A stretch of 64,000 nucleotides of DNA from an uncultured Saprospiraceae bacterium (GTDB taxonomy: Bacteria; Bacteroidota; Bacteroidia; Chitinophagales; Saprospiraceae). The notes under the pieces are model-generated. The model worked only from the letters and a program-made list of their open reading frames with translations, did no database searches and had not been told where the DNA came from. Every line of letters begins with the position of its first letter. Positions within the stretch are counted from its first letter, which is position 1. The position numbers and the translations under genes were made by a program. Shown piece by piece: positions 8,950 through 17,881 of this stretch. The stretch lies in NCBI GenBank assembly GCA_937872385.1, contig CALMSO010000026.1, forward strand, positions 186,001 to 250,000, written 5' to 3'.

Positions 8950-10821
8950 ATGCAAAAAGGAACCATTTCTGTACAAACGGAGAACATCTTTCCGATTATC
9001 AAACAATATTTGTACTCCGATCAGGAGATTTTCCTGCGAGAACTGATTTCTAATGCAGTAGATGCCACGACCAAACTGAAGGCGCTGGCGGCCCGAGGCG
9101 AAGTGAAAGGTGAACTCGGCGACTTAACCATTGAAATCTTGCTCGACAAGGAGCAAAAAACCCTGACCATCCGCGATAAGGGCATTGGCATGACGGCCGA
9201 AGAAGCCAACAAATACCTCAATCAAGTAGCTTTTTCCAGTGCTACCGAATTTTTGGACAAGTACAAAAACGATACCGGCAACATCATTGGTCACTTCGGG
9301 CTGGGTTTTTACTCGGCATTCATGGTAGCCGAAAAAGTGGAAGCCGCCACCAAATCGTGGCAGGAAGGAGCCGAAGGCGTCACTTGGAGCTGCGACGGTA
9401 GCCCGGAGTACAGCATTGTAGCCAATGACAAACAGACACGCGGCACCGACGTGGTGTTGCACATCAGCGAAGACGCCAAAGACTATCTCGAAACGCACCG
9501 CATCGAAGCGTTGCTCCTGAAATACTGCCGTTTCCTGCCTGTGCCCATCAAGTTTGGTACACGCAGCGAAACCGTAGCGGAAGGCGAAGGTGAAGAAAAA
9601 TCCACGAAAACCATTGAAGTGGACAACATCATCAACAACACCGCGCCACTCTGGAAAAAACAACCCACCGACCTAAGCGATGAAGACTACCAAAATTTTT
9701 ATCAGGAGCTGCATCCTTTCAGCGCCGCGCCCATGTTCTGGATTCACCTCAATATTGACTATCCGTTCAATCTGACCGGCGTTTTGTATTTTCCGAAAAT
9801 CGGCAATGCCTTCGAAGTTCAGAAAAATAAAATCCAACTGTACAGCAACCAAGTGTACGTCACCGACGATGTGAAAGACATTGTACCAGAGTTCTTAATG
9901 CTGCTGCACGGCGTCATTGATTCTCCCGACATCCCGCTCAACGTATCGCGCAGTGCGCTGCAAAGCGACCAAAATGTAAAGAAAATCACGGGTTATATCA
10001 CCCGAAAAGTAGCAGACAAGCTGAGCGAGCTGTTCAAAAAAGACCGCCCCGGCTTTGAATCGAAATGGAACGACCTTGGCGTATTTGTAAAATATGGTAT
10101 GCTATCTGATGAAAAATTTCACGAGCGCGCGCAGGATTTTGCGCTGCTGCGCAATGTGGATAGGCAGTTTTTTACCATCGAGGAATACAAAGAAAAAGTG
10201 CGGGCTACCCAAACGGATAAGCACGACAAAATTATTCTGCTCTATACCCACGAGCCGGAGGCGCACGATATTTTCATGCAGGCCTGCCGCAAAAAAGGCT
10301 ACGATGTGCTTGTGATGGACACCGTAATTGATAGCCATTTCATCCAACATCTCGAATATAAAGCAGGGCAAGTCACCTTTGTCCGTGTGGACTCGGATAC
10401 GGTTGACAACCTGATTCAACGCGACGAAACGCCAGAATCCGTGCTCAGCGAAACCGAGCAAGAGCAGGTAAAAGGTATTTTTGAAAACCTACTGAAGGAC
10501 GCCACGGGGCGGTCGGTGTTGCTCAAGGCCATGTCGCCCGAAGACCAGCCGGTGGTTATCACGCGCCCGGAGTTCATGCGCCGTATGAAAGAAATGCAAG
10601 CTTTGCAAGGAATGCAATGGGGCGACTTCCCAGATTCTATCAACGTGGTAGTGAATACCAATCATCCATTGGTAGCTGAAAAATTGCTCCGCGCAGCTGA
10701 CGCAGCCACCCAACAGGACTTTGCGCGTTACCTCTACGACCTTGCGCTGCTCAATCACGGCATGCTCAAAGGCGCCGACCTGACTGCTTTCATCAACAAA
10801 AGCTTAGCATTGGCGAAGTAA
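8950..10821 (+). CDS. htpG: Molecular chaperone HtpG (Hsp90)
   Basis: A 623-residue cytosolic ATP-dependent chaperone, full length for the family. The GHKL ATPase domain is at about 1-230: FLRELISNAVDA (N-box), DKGIGMT (G1) and IGHFGLGFYSAFMV (the lid and G2 region). The middle domain includes PLNVSRSALQSD with the conserved arginine that contacts ATP. The C-terminal dimerisation domain follows. The start MQKGTISVQTENIFP at 8950 aligns with other HtpG N-termini; the longer frame from 8869 encodes unrelated residues. The gene appears monocistronic and is convergent with the mntA-hepT pair. Confidence 0.97.
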   Translation: MQKGTISVQTENIFPIIKQYLYSDQEIFLRELISNAVDATTKLKALAARGEVKGELGDLTIEILLDKEQKTLTIRDKGIGMTAEEANKYLNQVAFSSATEFLDKYKNDTGNIIGHFGLGFYSAFMVAEKVEAATKSWQEGAEGVTWSCDGSPEYSIVANDKQTRGTDVVLHISEDAKDYLETHRIEALLLKYCRFLPVPIKFGTRSETVAEGEGEEKSTKTIEVDNIINNTAPLWKKQPTDLSDEDYQNFYQELHPFSAAPMFWIHLNIDYPFNLTGVLYFPKIGNAFEVQKNKIQLYSNQVYVTDDVKDIVPEFLMLLHGVIDSPDIPLNVSRSALQSDQNVKKITGYITRKVADKLSELFKKDRPGFESKWNDLGVFVKYGMLSDEKFHERAQDFALLRNVDRQFFTIEEYKEKVRATQTDKHDKIILLYTHEPEAHDIFMQACRKKGYDVLVMDTVIDSHFIQHLEYKAGQVTFVRVDSDTVDNLIQRDETPESVLSETEQEQVKGIFENLLKDATGRSVLLKAMSPEDQPVVITRPEFMRRMKEMQALQGMQWGDFPDSINVVVNTNHPLVAEKLLRAADAATQQDFARYLYDLALLNHGMLKGADLTAFINKSLALAK

Positions 10822-10861
10822 GCTTTCTCTCGGCAGGGATAATTTTTATTAGCCCAAAAAA

Positions 10862-10919
10862 GCACAACTCGCATAGTCGCAAGTCAGTATTCAAAAGCTT
10901 GCGGCTATGTCAAGTTGCA
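10862..10919. repeat. Long imperfect inverted repeat between htpG and hepT
   Basis: Arms CATAGTCGCAAG and CTTGCGGCTATG (one G-U pair) with a 14-nt loop, extended outward by CAACT/AGTTG. It sits between two convergent genes. There is no clean U-tract on either side, so it is either a weak bidirectional terminator or a 3'-stabilising hairpin. Confidence 0.5.
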
Positions 10920-10927
10920 CGCCACCT

Positions 10928-11269
10928 TTAATTTTTTTCCAATAGCTTCTTGATTTCTTTTTCCAATATCGGAAGGTTGGTTTTTATAATTTGCCATACT
11001 TCTTCTGCATCCACCCCAAAATAGTCATGGGCAACAATATTTCTAAATCCCTTGATTTTTTTCTATGGTATTTGAGTTTCCTTTTCTTTCAATTCTTTTG
11101 TCAACCTTCCAACAGCTTCTCCAATTACCATAAAATTCATCAGTACCGCATCAAATGTCTTTTCATCGGCAAAGAAAGCATCTGCATCCCAAATATCACT
11201 AATGAACTTCTCAATTTTTGAGCAGCTATCAATTATTGCCAACAGATTTCCTTTATCTTTTTCAGACAT
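10928..11269 (-). pseudogene. hepT: HepT-like HEPN ribonuclease toxin interrupted by an amber stop
   Basis: The frame starts at ATG 11267-11269 (MSEKDKG) and reads 68 residues of a DUF86/HepT protein up to KETQIP. A TAG at 11063-11065 then stands where family members have a conserved tryptophan (IPW). The same frame continues for 44 more codons with KKIKGFRNIVAHDYFG, which contains the R-x4-H-x-Y motif. That motif gives HEPN RNases their activity and is also the tyrosine AMPylated by the MntA antitoxin. The frame ends at TAA 10928-10930, giving a normal family length of about 112. One TGG to TAG change therefore separates the catalytic site from the start. The start overlaps the mntA stop by 8 nt, as in intact operons. 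Loss of the toxin, amber readthrough or a base-call error are the possible explanations. Confidence 0.85.
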
Positions 11270-11561
11270 AAATGACGGATTGAAGAATTTGATGTTTGAA
11301 ATATGGCTTAATGTATTTTTCTCTGCATAAATCAACTTCTCTGTCAAATTTTTTTGCCACTAAATCTTTTATCTTCGACTTCTTTTCTGATAAATTTTCT
11401 GTGTTAGGCTCAAATTCAACTATCAAGTCAATATCACTATTTGCTGTTGCTTCATCTCTTGCAAATGAACCGAATAAACCAATTCTAATCAACTGATATT
11501 CAGAGAATAATTGGTCTTTATGCTCTTTTAAAAAGGATAATATTTCATCTTTTTTTATCAT
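11262..11561 (-). CDS. mntA: MntA-like minimal nucleotidyltransferase antitoxin
   Basis: A 99-residue protein of the MNT family. The motif GSFARDEATANSDID is the G-S-x10-D-x-D nucleotidyltransferase signature, with the two aspartates that bind magnesium, and FDREVDL supplies the third acidic residue. In characterised MntA-HepT modules this enzyme transfers AMP groups from ATP to a tyrosine of HepT and silences its RNase activity. The gene overlaps hepT and is intact, while hepT carries a stop codon. The region is clearly more AT-rich than its neighbours, which fits horizontal acquisition. A weak promoter (TTTG ... CAACTTTG) lies just before the start, leaving a very short leader. Confidence 0.88.
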   Translation of the reverse strand: MIKKDEILSFLKEHKDQLFSEYQLIRIGLFGSFARDEATANSDIDLIVEFEPNTENLSEKKSKIKDLVAKKFDREVDLCREKYIKPYFKHQILQSVIYV

Positions 11562-11721
11562 TTGCCTTTTTCAAAGTTGATAGTTATGCTTCTTGAGCAA
11601 ATAGTATGAAACTCATATCGGCAGCTATAGTCGCAACGTATAATACGATTTACGAAGTCCGATTCACGATTTTATAAAGTTATAAAAAACAATGCGGCTG
11701 TTCGTTTTCAAAATGAAGGTA

Positions 11722-12813
11722 TCAAAATCGCACTTGCGAAATTAGGTACTCAAGGTTTTGAATAAAATTGCGTTTGTCTTCGCCGGGCGCGTACACAAAT
11801 CCTTCCAGAAAAATCAACTCGCTTTTTTCGGGATTGTGCACCAAATAACTGACAAAAGGCCCGCCCATAAAATCATTCTCCATCTCCCAGATGCCGCGCG
11901 CAGCCACAGCGTATTTGCCATTCACAGTAGTGATGTCCACAAACATGGGCAAATCCACATCGTTGATTTTTTGATAGGTTTTGGGTATTTGCGAAGAAAC
12001 ATAGTAGCGCCCAATAGAGTCCGTCACGGCTTTGATGCCTTCGCGTGTCAACTGAGCCTGGCTCGTGTATTTCAGTTTTTTCAAAATAATACTACTACTG
12101 GCTTTGGAGCTTTCCTTGCGAATCCAGAAAATATCGTCATTGTCGAGCGCCAGAAAAAAATCGCTCGGGATACGCAGTTGTACGTCCATTTTGCTGCGCA
12201 ATTGTTCGGTCAGGCGCTTGTTTTCGCCCCCTTGAAAGAGCGAAGCATCAATTTTATCTTCATCGGCCTTGTTGAAACGCTTGGCTACCGCCGGAAAACT
12301 TTTGCGGATATTGGCGTACAAAGCATCTTCCGAATGGGCAAATTGATAAATGAGCAACTGCCCCTGCGCCCACTTGTCTTTTCCGATGACGGTGCTGTAG
12401 GAAGGGTCTTCCTTCGCGCGACGGGCTTTTTCCGAGCCAATATCCTGTAGCACCATTTGAGTGGTTGGCGAGCTGCTATCCTCTAAATTGGCTACAATGA
12501 GGTAATTGCGCAATTCCCGGCGGGTAGTCTCTTCGTTGAGTTGCTCAATCGTATAATGCGACAGGTCAAATAGTGGCTCCGGCTGCGGCAAAATTAAATA
12601 CGCCGAGCTATAATAGTTACGCAACGAATCACCAACGGGCCCCTCCCAGAGCGCCTTGTCGGCAATGATGGCAATACCATTGACCCGGCCAAAGGCCGTG
12701 GGTACCGGCCGAAGACTTTCGCGCATTTCTTCATTGCAGGCCGATAGCAGCAGCAAGGCCATAAAAAGCGACAAGCGATGTATAAAAAATATGAATTGCT
12801 TAGTTTTATTCAT
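11722..12813 (-). CDS. DUF4837 family lipoprotein
   Basis: A 363-residue protein with a lipoprotein signal peptide; the lipobox LLLSAC puts the lipidated cysteine near residue 26. The body starts with a proline-rich linker (SLRPVPTAFGRVNGI) and continues with segments such as VGDSLRNYYSSAYLILPQPEP, typical of the DUF4837 proteins found only in Bacteroidota. No catalytic motif is visible and the function is unknown. It is expected in the periplasm or on the outer membrane. The ATG at 12813 (MNKTKQF) is chosen because the 11 residues before it would precede a normal signal peptide. It lies downstream of the MoxR ATPase, separated by a hairpin. Confidence 0.8.
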   Translation of the reverse strand: MNKTKQFIFFIHRLSLFMALLLLSACNEEMRESLRPVPTAFGRVNGIAIIADKALWEGPVGDSLRNYYSSAYLILPQPEPLFDLSHYTIEQLNEETTRRELRNYLIVANLEDSSSPTTQMVLQDIGSEKARRAKEDPSYSTVIGKDKWAQGQLLIYQFAHSEDALYANIRKSFPAVAKRFNKADEDKIDASLFQGGENKRLTEQLRSKMDVQLRIPSDFFLALDNDDIFWIRKESSKASSSIILKKLKYTSQAQLTREGIKAVTDSIGRYYVSSQIPKTYQKINDVDLPMFVDITTVNGKYAVAARGIWEMENDFMGGPFVSYLVHNPEKSELIFLEGFVYAPGEDKRNFIQNLEYLISQVRF

Positions 12814-12898
12814 TATAATGACACTTTTTTCGGTAAAATAAGTCAATTTTGTTAAACATTAAAACAGATGCTTTTCAGAATCGTTTTGGCGTAAAAAT

Positions 12899-12940
12899 AC
12901 AAAAGCAGCCCGGAGATATATTCTCCAAGGCCGCTCTTTT
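12899..12940 (-). terminator. Hairpin between moxR and the DUF4837 gene
   Basis: GGAGA/TCTCC stem with a 5-nt loop, extended by a partly paired AGCAGCCC/AAGGCCGCT arm. On the minus strand the hairpin is followed by TTTTGTATTTTT. It lies about 40 bp after the moxR stop. Confidence 0.55.
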
Positions 12941-12979
12941 ATCGTAGGCGATGATGGCCCGAAGGTTCAGGTTTTTTAC

Positions 12980-13951
12980 CTAAAACAAGCTTTCGATTAC
13001 TTTTTCTTCCGAAATGCCTTCTGCCTCTGCTTTGTAATTGCGTACAATACGATGGCGTAGCACATATTTGGCAATAGCCTGCACATCTTCTATGTCAGGT
13101 GAATACTTGCCGCGAATAGCTGCGTGGCATTTGGCGCCCAGCACTAAATACTGCGAAGCCCGCGGCCCCGCGCCCCAAGAGATATAATCATTCACCAAAG
13201 CCGTGGCCCGCTGCGTAGCGGGGCGAGTCTTGGTAGCCAAAGATACGGCATACTCCAGCACATTGTCGGCGATGGGGATCTTGCGAATCAACTGCTGATA
13301 AGCCAGAATTTGCGGTGCCGTCACCACATGATTCAGTTCGTGTTTTTGCAAACTGGTGGTATTTCTCACTACCATCAATTCCTCTTCGTAAGAAGGATAG
13401 TCCAATGGAATATTGAACATAAAACGGTCGAGCTGTGCCTCCGGCAGCGGGTAAGTGCCCTCTTGCTCGATGGGGTTTTGGGTAGCCAGCACAAAAAACG
13501 GCGAAGGCAGTACATGCCTCGCACCACTTACCGTTACTGAGCGCTCTTGCATAGCTTCGAGCAGAGCAGCCTGGGTTTTGGGTGGCGTCCGGTTGATTTC
13601 GTCGGCGAGTACGATATTGGCAAACAAAGGCCCCCGGTTGAAACGGAAGTGTCGGTCTTCATCCAAAATTTCGGTACCGGTGATATCCGACGGCATCAGG
13701 TCGGGCGTAAACTGAATGCGCTTGAATTCGAGATCCAACACATCGGCGATGGTGCTCACCAGCAGGGTCTTTGCCAGCCCCGGCACCCCCACCAACAGGC
13801 TGTGCCCATTGCTGAAAAGGGAAATAATTACGGCACGCACCACGTCGTCTTGCCCCACAATTACTTTGGCAATTTCTTTTGACAAGTCCCGATACGATTC
13901 CGCCAGTGCATCCACTGCTTCTACGTCTGACTTGTAGGCTATCTGCGTCAT
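12980..13951 (-). CDS. MoxR-family AAA+ ATPase
   Basis: A 323-residue cytosolic ATPase. Walker A is GVPGLAKT, Walker B NIVLADEINR, and the MoxR-specific segments TPPKTQAALLEAMQE and VLATQNPIEQEGTYPLPEAQLDRF follow. MoxR proteins act as chaperones that insert cofactors or activate VWA-domain partner proteins, often encoded beside DUF58 and BatA/BatB genes. No such partners are encoded next to it here, so its substrate is unknown. The ATG at 13951 (MTQIAYKS) is preferred over the six-codon upstream extension. Confidence 0.93.
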   Translation of the reverse strand: MTQIAYKSDVEAVDALAESYRDLSKEIAKVIVGQDDVVRAVIISLFSNGHSLLVGVPGLAKTLLVSTIADVLDLEFKRIQFTPDLMPSDITGTEILDEDRHFRFNRGPLFANIVLADEINRTPPKTQAALLEAMQERSVTVSGARHVLPSPFFVLATQNPIEQEGTYPLPEAQLDRFMFNIPLDYPSYEEELMVVRNTTSLQKHELNHVVTAPQILAYQQLIRKIPIADNVLEYAVSLATKTRPATQRATALVNDYISWGAGPRASQYLVLGAKCHAAIRGKYSPDIEDVQAIAKYVLRHRIVRNYKAEAEGISEEKVIESLF

Positions 13952-14113
13952 TTTTATTTTTTTATACAATAGACAAATCGGGTTCCACTGTTTTTCAATA
14001 GAATTGCGAAAATGCTAAATTTCCGGCGCATTCACAAAGGCAATAACGTTCTCTTAACAGGATTGTTTCCAAGTTGTGAGCTTTACTTGTTTCGAGGCTT
14101 TTTAAAACTCCGG

Positions 14114-14731
14114 TCACTCGCAGCGCCACAATACATCCGCCAGCGGATACGATTTGCTTTTGTACGAATAGTGCCACCATTCGGTGCGTATCCATTGAAA
14201 GCCAAAGTCGAGCATAGTCTGGCGTAGCAGTTCGCGGTTTTTGATTACAGGCTTGGGCAAATCCGTATAATCGTGGTGCCCTTCCTTACCGAAATAATCA
14301 TAATCCGTGCCCATATCCAGCTCCTTGCCGCGGGCATCCACGATGGTCAGATCTACCGCCGAGCCGCGATTGTGCATAGAGCCTTTGCGAGGGTCCGCTA
14401 CATAATTGGGGTTGGGCACTTTGTTCCACAGCTTCCACTGTATGGGGCGCGGGCGATAGCAATCGTACATTTTCAGCCCCAGCCCTTGCTTTTGCAAATG
14501 CTGATGCGCGCGCACGATGGCTCGGGCCACCTCCGCACGCAGATAACAACGCCCACAGTCATAGACCTGCTCTTTCATAAAATTATTATCAGTAGCATAA
14601 CGAATGTCAATGACAATAGTAGCATCCAATGCCTGTAAGTCGAGCCATTCCTTGCTGTCAGCAGGGATGTATTTTTGGGCGGCAGTAGGCAAAAACCAAA
14701 GTAGTAGGCTAAAAAGTTGTAACCATTTCAT
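14114..14731 (-). CDS. Periplasmic D-Ala-D-Ala dipeptidase, VanX/DdpX-like (M15D)
   Basis: A 205-residue zinc metallopeptidase with a signal peptide (MKWLQLFSLLLWFLPTAAQ). The zinc ligands are visible as S-M-H-x-x-G-x-A-V-D (first His and Asp) and E-W-W-H (general base Glu and last His). CYRPRPIQWKLW provides the arginine that stabilises the transition state. The family hydrolyses the dipeptide D-Ala-D-Ala; in vancomycin-resistant bacteria VanX does so to deplete the drug target. Here there is no vanH, vanA or vanRS nearby, and the protein is exported, so a role in peptidoglycan turnover or nutrient recovery (as for DdpX) is more likely than resistance. It is divergent from the GT39 gene. Confidence 0.92.
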   Translation of the reverse strand: MKWLQLFSLLLWFLPTAAQKYIPADSKEWLDLQALDATIVIDIRYATDNNFMKEQVYDCGRCYLRAEVARAIVRAHQHLQKQGLGLKMYDCYRPRPIQWKLWNKVPNPNYVADPRKGSMHNRGSAVDLTIVDARGKELDMGTDYDYFGKEGHHDYTDLPKPVIKNRELLRQTMLDFGFQWIRTEWWHYSYKSKSYPLADVLWRCE

Positions 14732-14783
14732 AATAGAATTTTTTGCAGGAGTCACAAATTACGAGCGTTTTGGCAAATTTCCT

Positions 14784-14791
14784 TAGTTTTG
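14784..14791 (+). promoter_or_regulatory. Candidate -7 box (TAGTTTTG) for the GT39 gene
   Basis: It matches TAnnTTTG, 26 bp before the ATG at 14817. No TTTG at 19 bp spacing; a TTTTGG is 12 bp upstream. Confidence 0.35.
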
Positions 14792-14816
14792 CTGATAGTT
14801 TTTAAACAAACGCCTG

Positions 14817-16397
14817 ATGAAAAACACAACTGACTGGTCCCGTTGGCTAAAAATCGCGGCTTTATTATTATTGGCTCCGGCCCTGTTAATTCATCTTGGG
14901 CTAATGACATTCATTGACGATGAAGGTATTCGATCTTTAGTGGCTTTGGAAATGAAATTATCTGGCAATTATATCACGCCGACGCTGCACAGCGAATTTT
15001 ATTATAAAAAACCACCGCTTTATAATTGGATCATCTTACTTTCCTTTCAACTGACCGGAGTAGTAAATGAATTTACTGCGCGCCTTCCCACCATTATTTG
15101 CCTGTTGGGTTATGCTGCCACTGTTTATTACTTTTTTCGCCAGCATTACAACGCTAATATCGCTTTTATCAATGCTTTTGCGCTTATCACCTGCGGGCGC
15201 ATCCTGTTTTGGGATTCTATGCTGGGGCTGATTGACATTGGTTTTGCGTGGGTCATGTTTATGCTTTTTATGACCGTTTATCACCAATATGCAAAGGGGC
15301 GTTATTGGTCACTTTTTCTTATTTCTTATTTACTTATGGCCATCGGATTTATGCTCAAAGGCTTGCCAGCCATTGTTGTTCAGGGTTTTACTTTACTGGC
15401 TTTCTTTATTTACCACAAGCAATTCAAAAAATTATTTACTATCCCACATTTAGCTGGAGGGCTGTTGGCGCTTTTTTTGCTCGGTGTCTATTATTTTATT
15501 TACCATCAACATAATTCCTTACAAGATGTATTTACTACTTTAGTGAGCGAATCTTCCAAACGAACGGCAGTTGAATTTGGCATCCGAAAAACTATTATAC
15601 ATTTATTTACCTTTCCTTTTGAAATGGTCTATCACTTTCTGCCCTGGTCATTGATGATTGTTTACTTTTTACAAAAAGACATTGTAGAAATCATTAAAAA
15701 AGACGCTTTTATTACCTTCAACTTATTAATTTTCTTAGCCAATATTATCGTTTACTGGCTTTCGGTAGAAGTATATCCGCGTTATTTACTTATGCACGCG
15801 CCCCTCATTTTTTCCGTTTATATTTATTTACATTATGAAAACAAAACTCGGCAGAGCCGAATAGCGCCCGTAGTAGAATATCTTTTTTTGGGGCTTTGTG
15901 CGTTCATCGCCGTGAGTAGCTTCACCCCTTTGTGGCTCGAACAAACCCAAAACACTGCCTGGCTGTACCCCAAAACCCTATCGGTAGCGCTGGCGCTGGT
16001 CGGGCTGACGGTATTGTACTGGTTCATAAAAGAAGTACGTTTACTTACTTTAATCGTTTTCCTGTTGGTTTTTAGAGTGGGGTTCAATTGGTTTGTGCTG
16101 CCCGACCGCAATGCGAATGATTTTGGCGATTTGTGCCGCATTACAAGTAAAGAAGTTGGGCAAAATTTTAAGGATTACAAACTTTATGTGTATAAAGATA
16201 CCGATATGCAATATACCAATTCTATTTACCTCACGGCGGCGCGCGGGCAGATAATTCCTTACCGAAAAGAGGATTTTGAATCGGATGCGCTTTACATTAT
16301 TAATCCGGTGCAATATCCCGATGTGGATTATGAAAAAGTGGCTGAAATAAAAGTACGTCATGGTAAGCTGACTTATGATATTGCGCGTTTGAAATAA
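14817..16397 (+). CDS. GT39/ArnT-like integral membrane glycosyltransferase
   Basis: A 526-residue polytopic GT-C glycosyltransferase of the PMT/ArnT type. The first loop carries FIDDEGIRSLVALEM, the conserved acidic pair that binds the lipid-linked sugar donor, followed by KPPLYNWIILLSFQLTG, a classic family segment. About 10-12 hydrophobic helices follow, and the last about 90 residues are a small soluble domain. It probably transfers a sugar from polyprenyl phosphate to a lipid or protein on the periplasmic face. It is followed within 10 bp by a GtrA flippase-like gene and then a GT2 dolichol-phosphate-mannose-synthase-like gene. The three together look like a make, flip and transfer set. 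Confidence 0.87.
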   Translation: MKNTTDWSRWLKIAALLLLAPALLIHLGLMTFIDDEGIRSLVALEMKLSGNYITPTLHSEFYYKKPPLYNWIILLSFQLTGVVNEFTARLPTIICLLGYAATVYYFFRQHYNANIAFINAFALITCGRILFWDSMLGLIDIGFAWVMFMLFMTVYHQYAKGRYWSLFLISYLLMAIGFMLKGLPAIVVQGFTLLAFFIYHKQFKKLFTIPHLAGGLLALFLLGVYYFIYHQHNSLQDVFTTLVSESSKRTAVEFGIRKTIIHLFTFPFEMVYHFLPWSLMIVYFLQKDIVEIIKKDAFITFNLLIFLANIIVYWLSVEVYPRYLLMHAPLIFSVYIYLHYENKTRQSRIAPVVEYLFLGLCAFIAVSSFTPLWLEQTQNTAWLYPKTLSVALALVGLTVLYWFIKEVRLLTLIVFLLVFRVGFNWFVLPDRNANDFGDLCRITSKEVGQNFKDYKLYVYKDTDMQYTNSIYLTAARGQIIPYRKEDFESDALYIINPVQYPDVDYEKVAEIKVRHGKLTYDIARLK

Positions 16398-16407
16398 ATT
16401 ATGTAAC

Positions 16408-16830
16408 ATGAAGCCAACGCTCCGCGACAAGCTGCGCCGCCTCATCACCTTGAAAATGAAATTTGCTATGGCCAGCGGCTTGGCTACCGCCGTTGATTAT
16501 GGTGTTTATATAGGCTTGGTGCATTATTTCTTTTCACCCGTCGTGTCCAATATTATTTCCTATTCTTGTGGCATGGTTATTAATTTTTTATTGCAAAAAC
16601 GCTTTATATTTTCTTTACAACGTACTGTATCCCAAGCTTTTGCACTCAGTATGCTGGTTTCTTTGGGAGGGCTGTTGCTCAGCACCGCTATCATTTACCT
16701 GCTGAATAGAATAACAATGCTAACAAATTACCAGTTTATTATAAAATTAATAGCTACTGGTATTGTCTTTTTTTATAACTTTTATTTGAAACGCTTTGTT
16801 TTTGAAAAGCGCTTTTTTGCCAATGAATAA
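16408..16830 (+). CDS. GtrA-family membrane protein (putative sugar-lipid flippase)
   Basis: A 140-residue protein with four predicted membrane helices. The family pattern is visible: FAMASGLATAVDYGVYIGL, SNIISYSCGMVINFLLQKRFIF, and a last helix ending FYNFYLKRFVFEK. GtrA proteins are thought to flip undecaprenyl-phosphate-linked sugars across the inner membrane so that a periplasmic GT-C enzyme can use them. The start is 10 bp after the GT39 stop. M1 at 16408 adds a basic N-terminus; the ATG at 16456 (MKFAMAS) is a possible alternative. Confidence 0.9.
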   Translation: MKPTLRDKLRRLITLKMKFAMASGLATAVDYGVYIGLVHYFFSPVVSNIISYSCGMVINFLLQKRFIFSLQRTVSQAFALSMLVSLGGLLLSTAIIYLLNRITMLTNYQFIIKLIATGIVFFYNFYLKRFVFEKRFFANE

Positions 16831-16887
16831 GCACTGATATTGATTCTATAAAAAGTGTATTTACATTTCAAATCAAATCTTTCACCC

Positions 16888-17829
16888 ATGACACCGGAAT
16901 TATCCATCGTCGTAACCGTTTTTAATGAAGAAGACAACATCCAGCCACTGATAAACGCTATCACGGATGCGCTACCCAGCTATTCGTATGAAATTATTTA
17001 TGTGGATGACGGCTCAACGGACAATACGGTAAAAGTATTGCAATCCGTAAAGCATAAGTCATTGAAAATTATAGAATTAAAGAAAAATTATGGGCAAAGC
17101 TTAGCTCTTATGGCGGGCATTGATCACGCGGTGGGTGCTTATATTGTGACAATGGATGGCGACTTGCAAAATGACCCCACGGATATTCCCATGATGTTGC
17201 AATTGGCAAAAGAAGGCGGCTGGGATATGGTAGCGGGCGAGCGCGTGAATCGGCAGGATGGTATGTTTTTGCGTAAAATACCGAGTCGCATTGCGAATTA
17301 CATTATCCGGCGTACTTCGGGTGTGCACCTGCGCGACTATGGCTGCGCCTTGAAAGTGTTCAAAGCTGACTTAGCAAAAGACTTGGGTCTGTACGGCGAA
17401 TTGCATCGCTTTATTCCGGTGCTGGCAGTACTGGAAGGGGCGCGTATTACGCAAGTGCCGGTGAAGCATCACGCCCGAAAATTCGGTGTGTCCAAATATG
17501 GCTTGAGCCGCACTTTCAAAGTGATGAGCGACCTGCTGCTGATGCTGTTTTTTAAGCGTTATATGCAAAAACCAATGCACCTATTTGGTAATACGGGGGT
17601 CATTCTGTTTATCATTGGTGTTTTAATCAACTTTTATTTACTCATTCTCAAATTGTTGGGCCAAGACATTTGGGGCAAGCCATTGCTCATTCTGGGCTTA
17701 ATGCTCTTAATCGCTGGCATTCAACTAATTACAATCGGAATCGTGGTAGAAATCCAGATGCGTACTTATTTTGAATCGCAACAAAAGCGCCCGTATAAAG
17801 TGCGGCGAGTAAGTAGTGGTTTGGAATAA
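16888..17829 (+). CDS. GT2 polyprenyl-phosphate sugar transferase (GtrB/DPM1-like)
   Basis: A 313-residue enzyme with a GT2 catalytic domain: ELSIVVTVFNEEDN, YVDDGSTDNT, and MDGDLQNDP as the metal-binding motif. GCALKVFK and HHARKFGVSKYGLSRT follow, typical of GtrB and dolichol-phosphate mannose synthase. Two C-terminal membrane helices lie near 232-295. It should load a hexose from a nucleotide sugar onto polyprenyl phosphate in the cytoplasm, feeding the GtrA and GT39 proteins encoded just upstream. The ATG at 16888 (MTPELSIVV) matches the family start; the longer frame from 16855 adds unrelated residues. Confidence 0.92.
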   Translation: MTPELSIVVTVFNEEDNIQPLINAITDALPSYSYEIIYVDDGSTDNTVKVLQSVKHKSLKIIELKKNYGQSLALMAGIDHAVGAYIVTMDGDLQNDPTDIPMMLQLAKEGGWDMVAGERVNRQDGMFLRKIPSRIANYIIRRTSGVHLRDYGCALKVFKADLAKDLGLYGELHRFIPVLAVLEGARITQVPVKHHARKFGVSKYGLSRTFKVMSDLLLMLFFKRYMQKPMHLFGNTGVILFIIGVLINFYLLILKLLGQDIWGKPLLILGLMLLIAGIQLITIGIVVEIQMRTYFESQQKRPYKVRRVSSGLE

Positions 17830-17881
17830 TGCTATAATCCCGCACAAGTACTTGTCCTTTAATCTTGCTAATTTCATTATT

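Noticed and set aside
10862-10919. Hairpin after htpG as a standard terminator
   Set aside because: No U-tract follows it on either strand, so I list it only as an inverted repeat.
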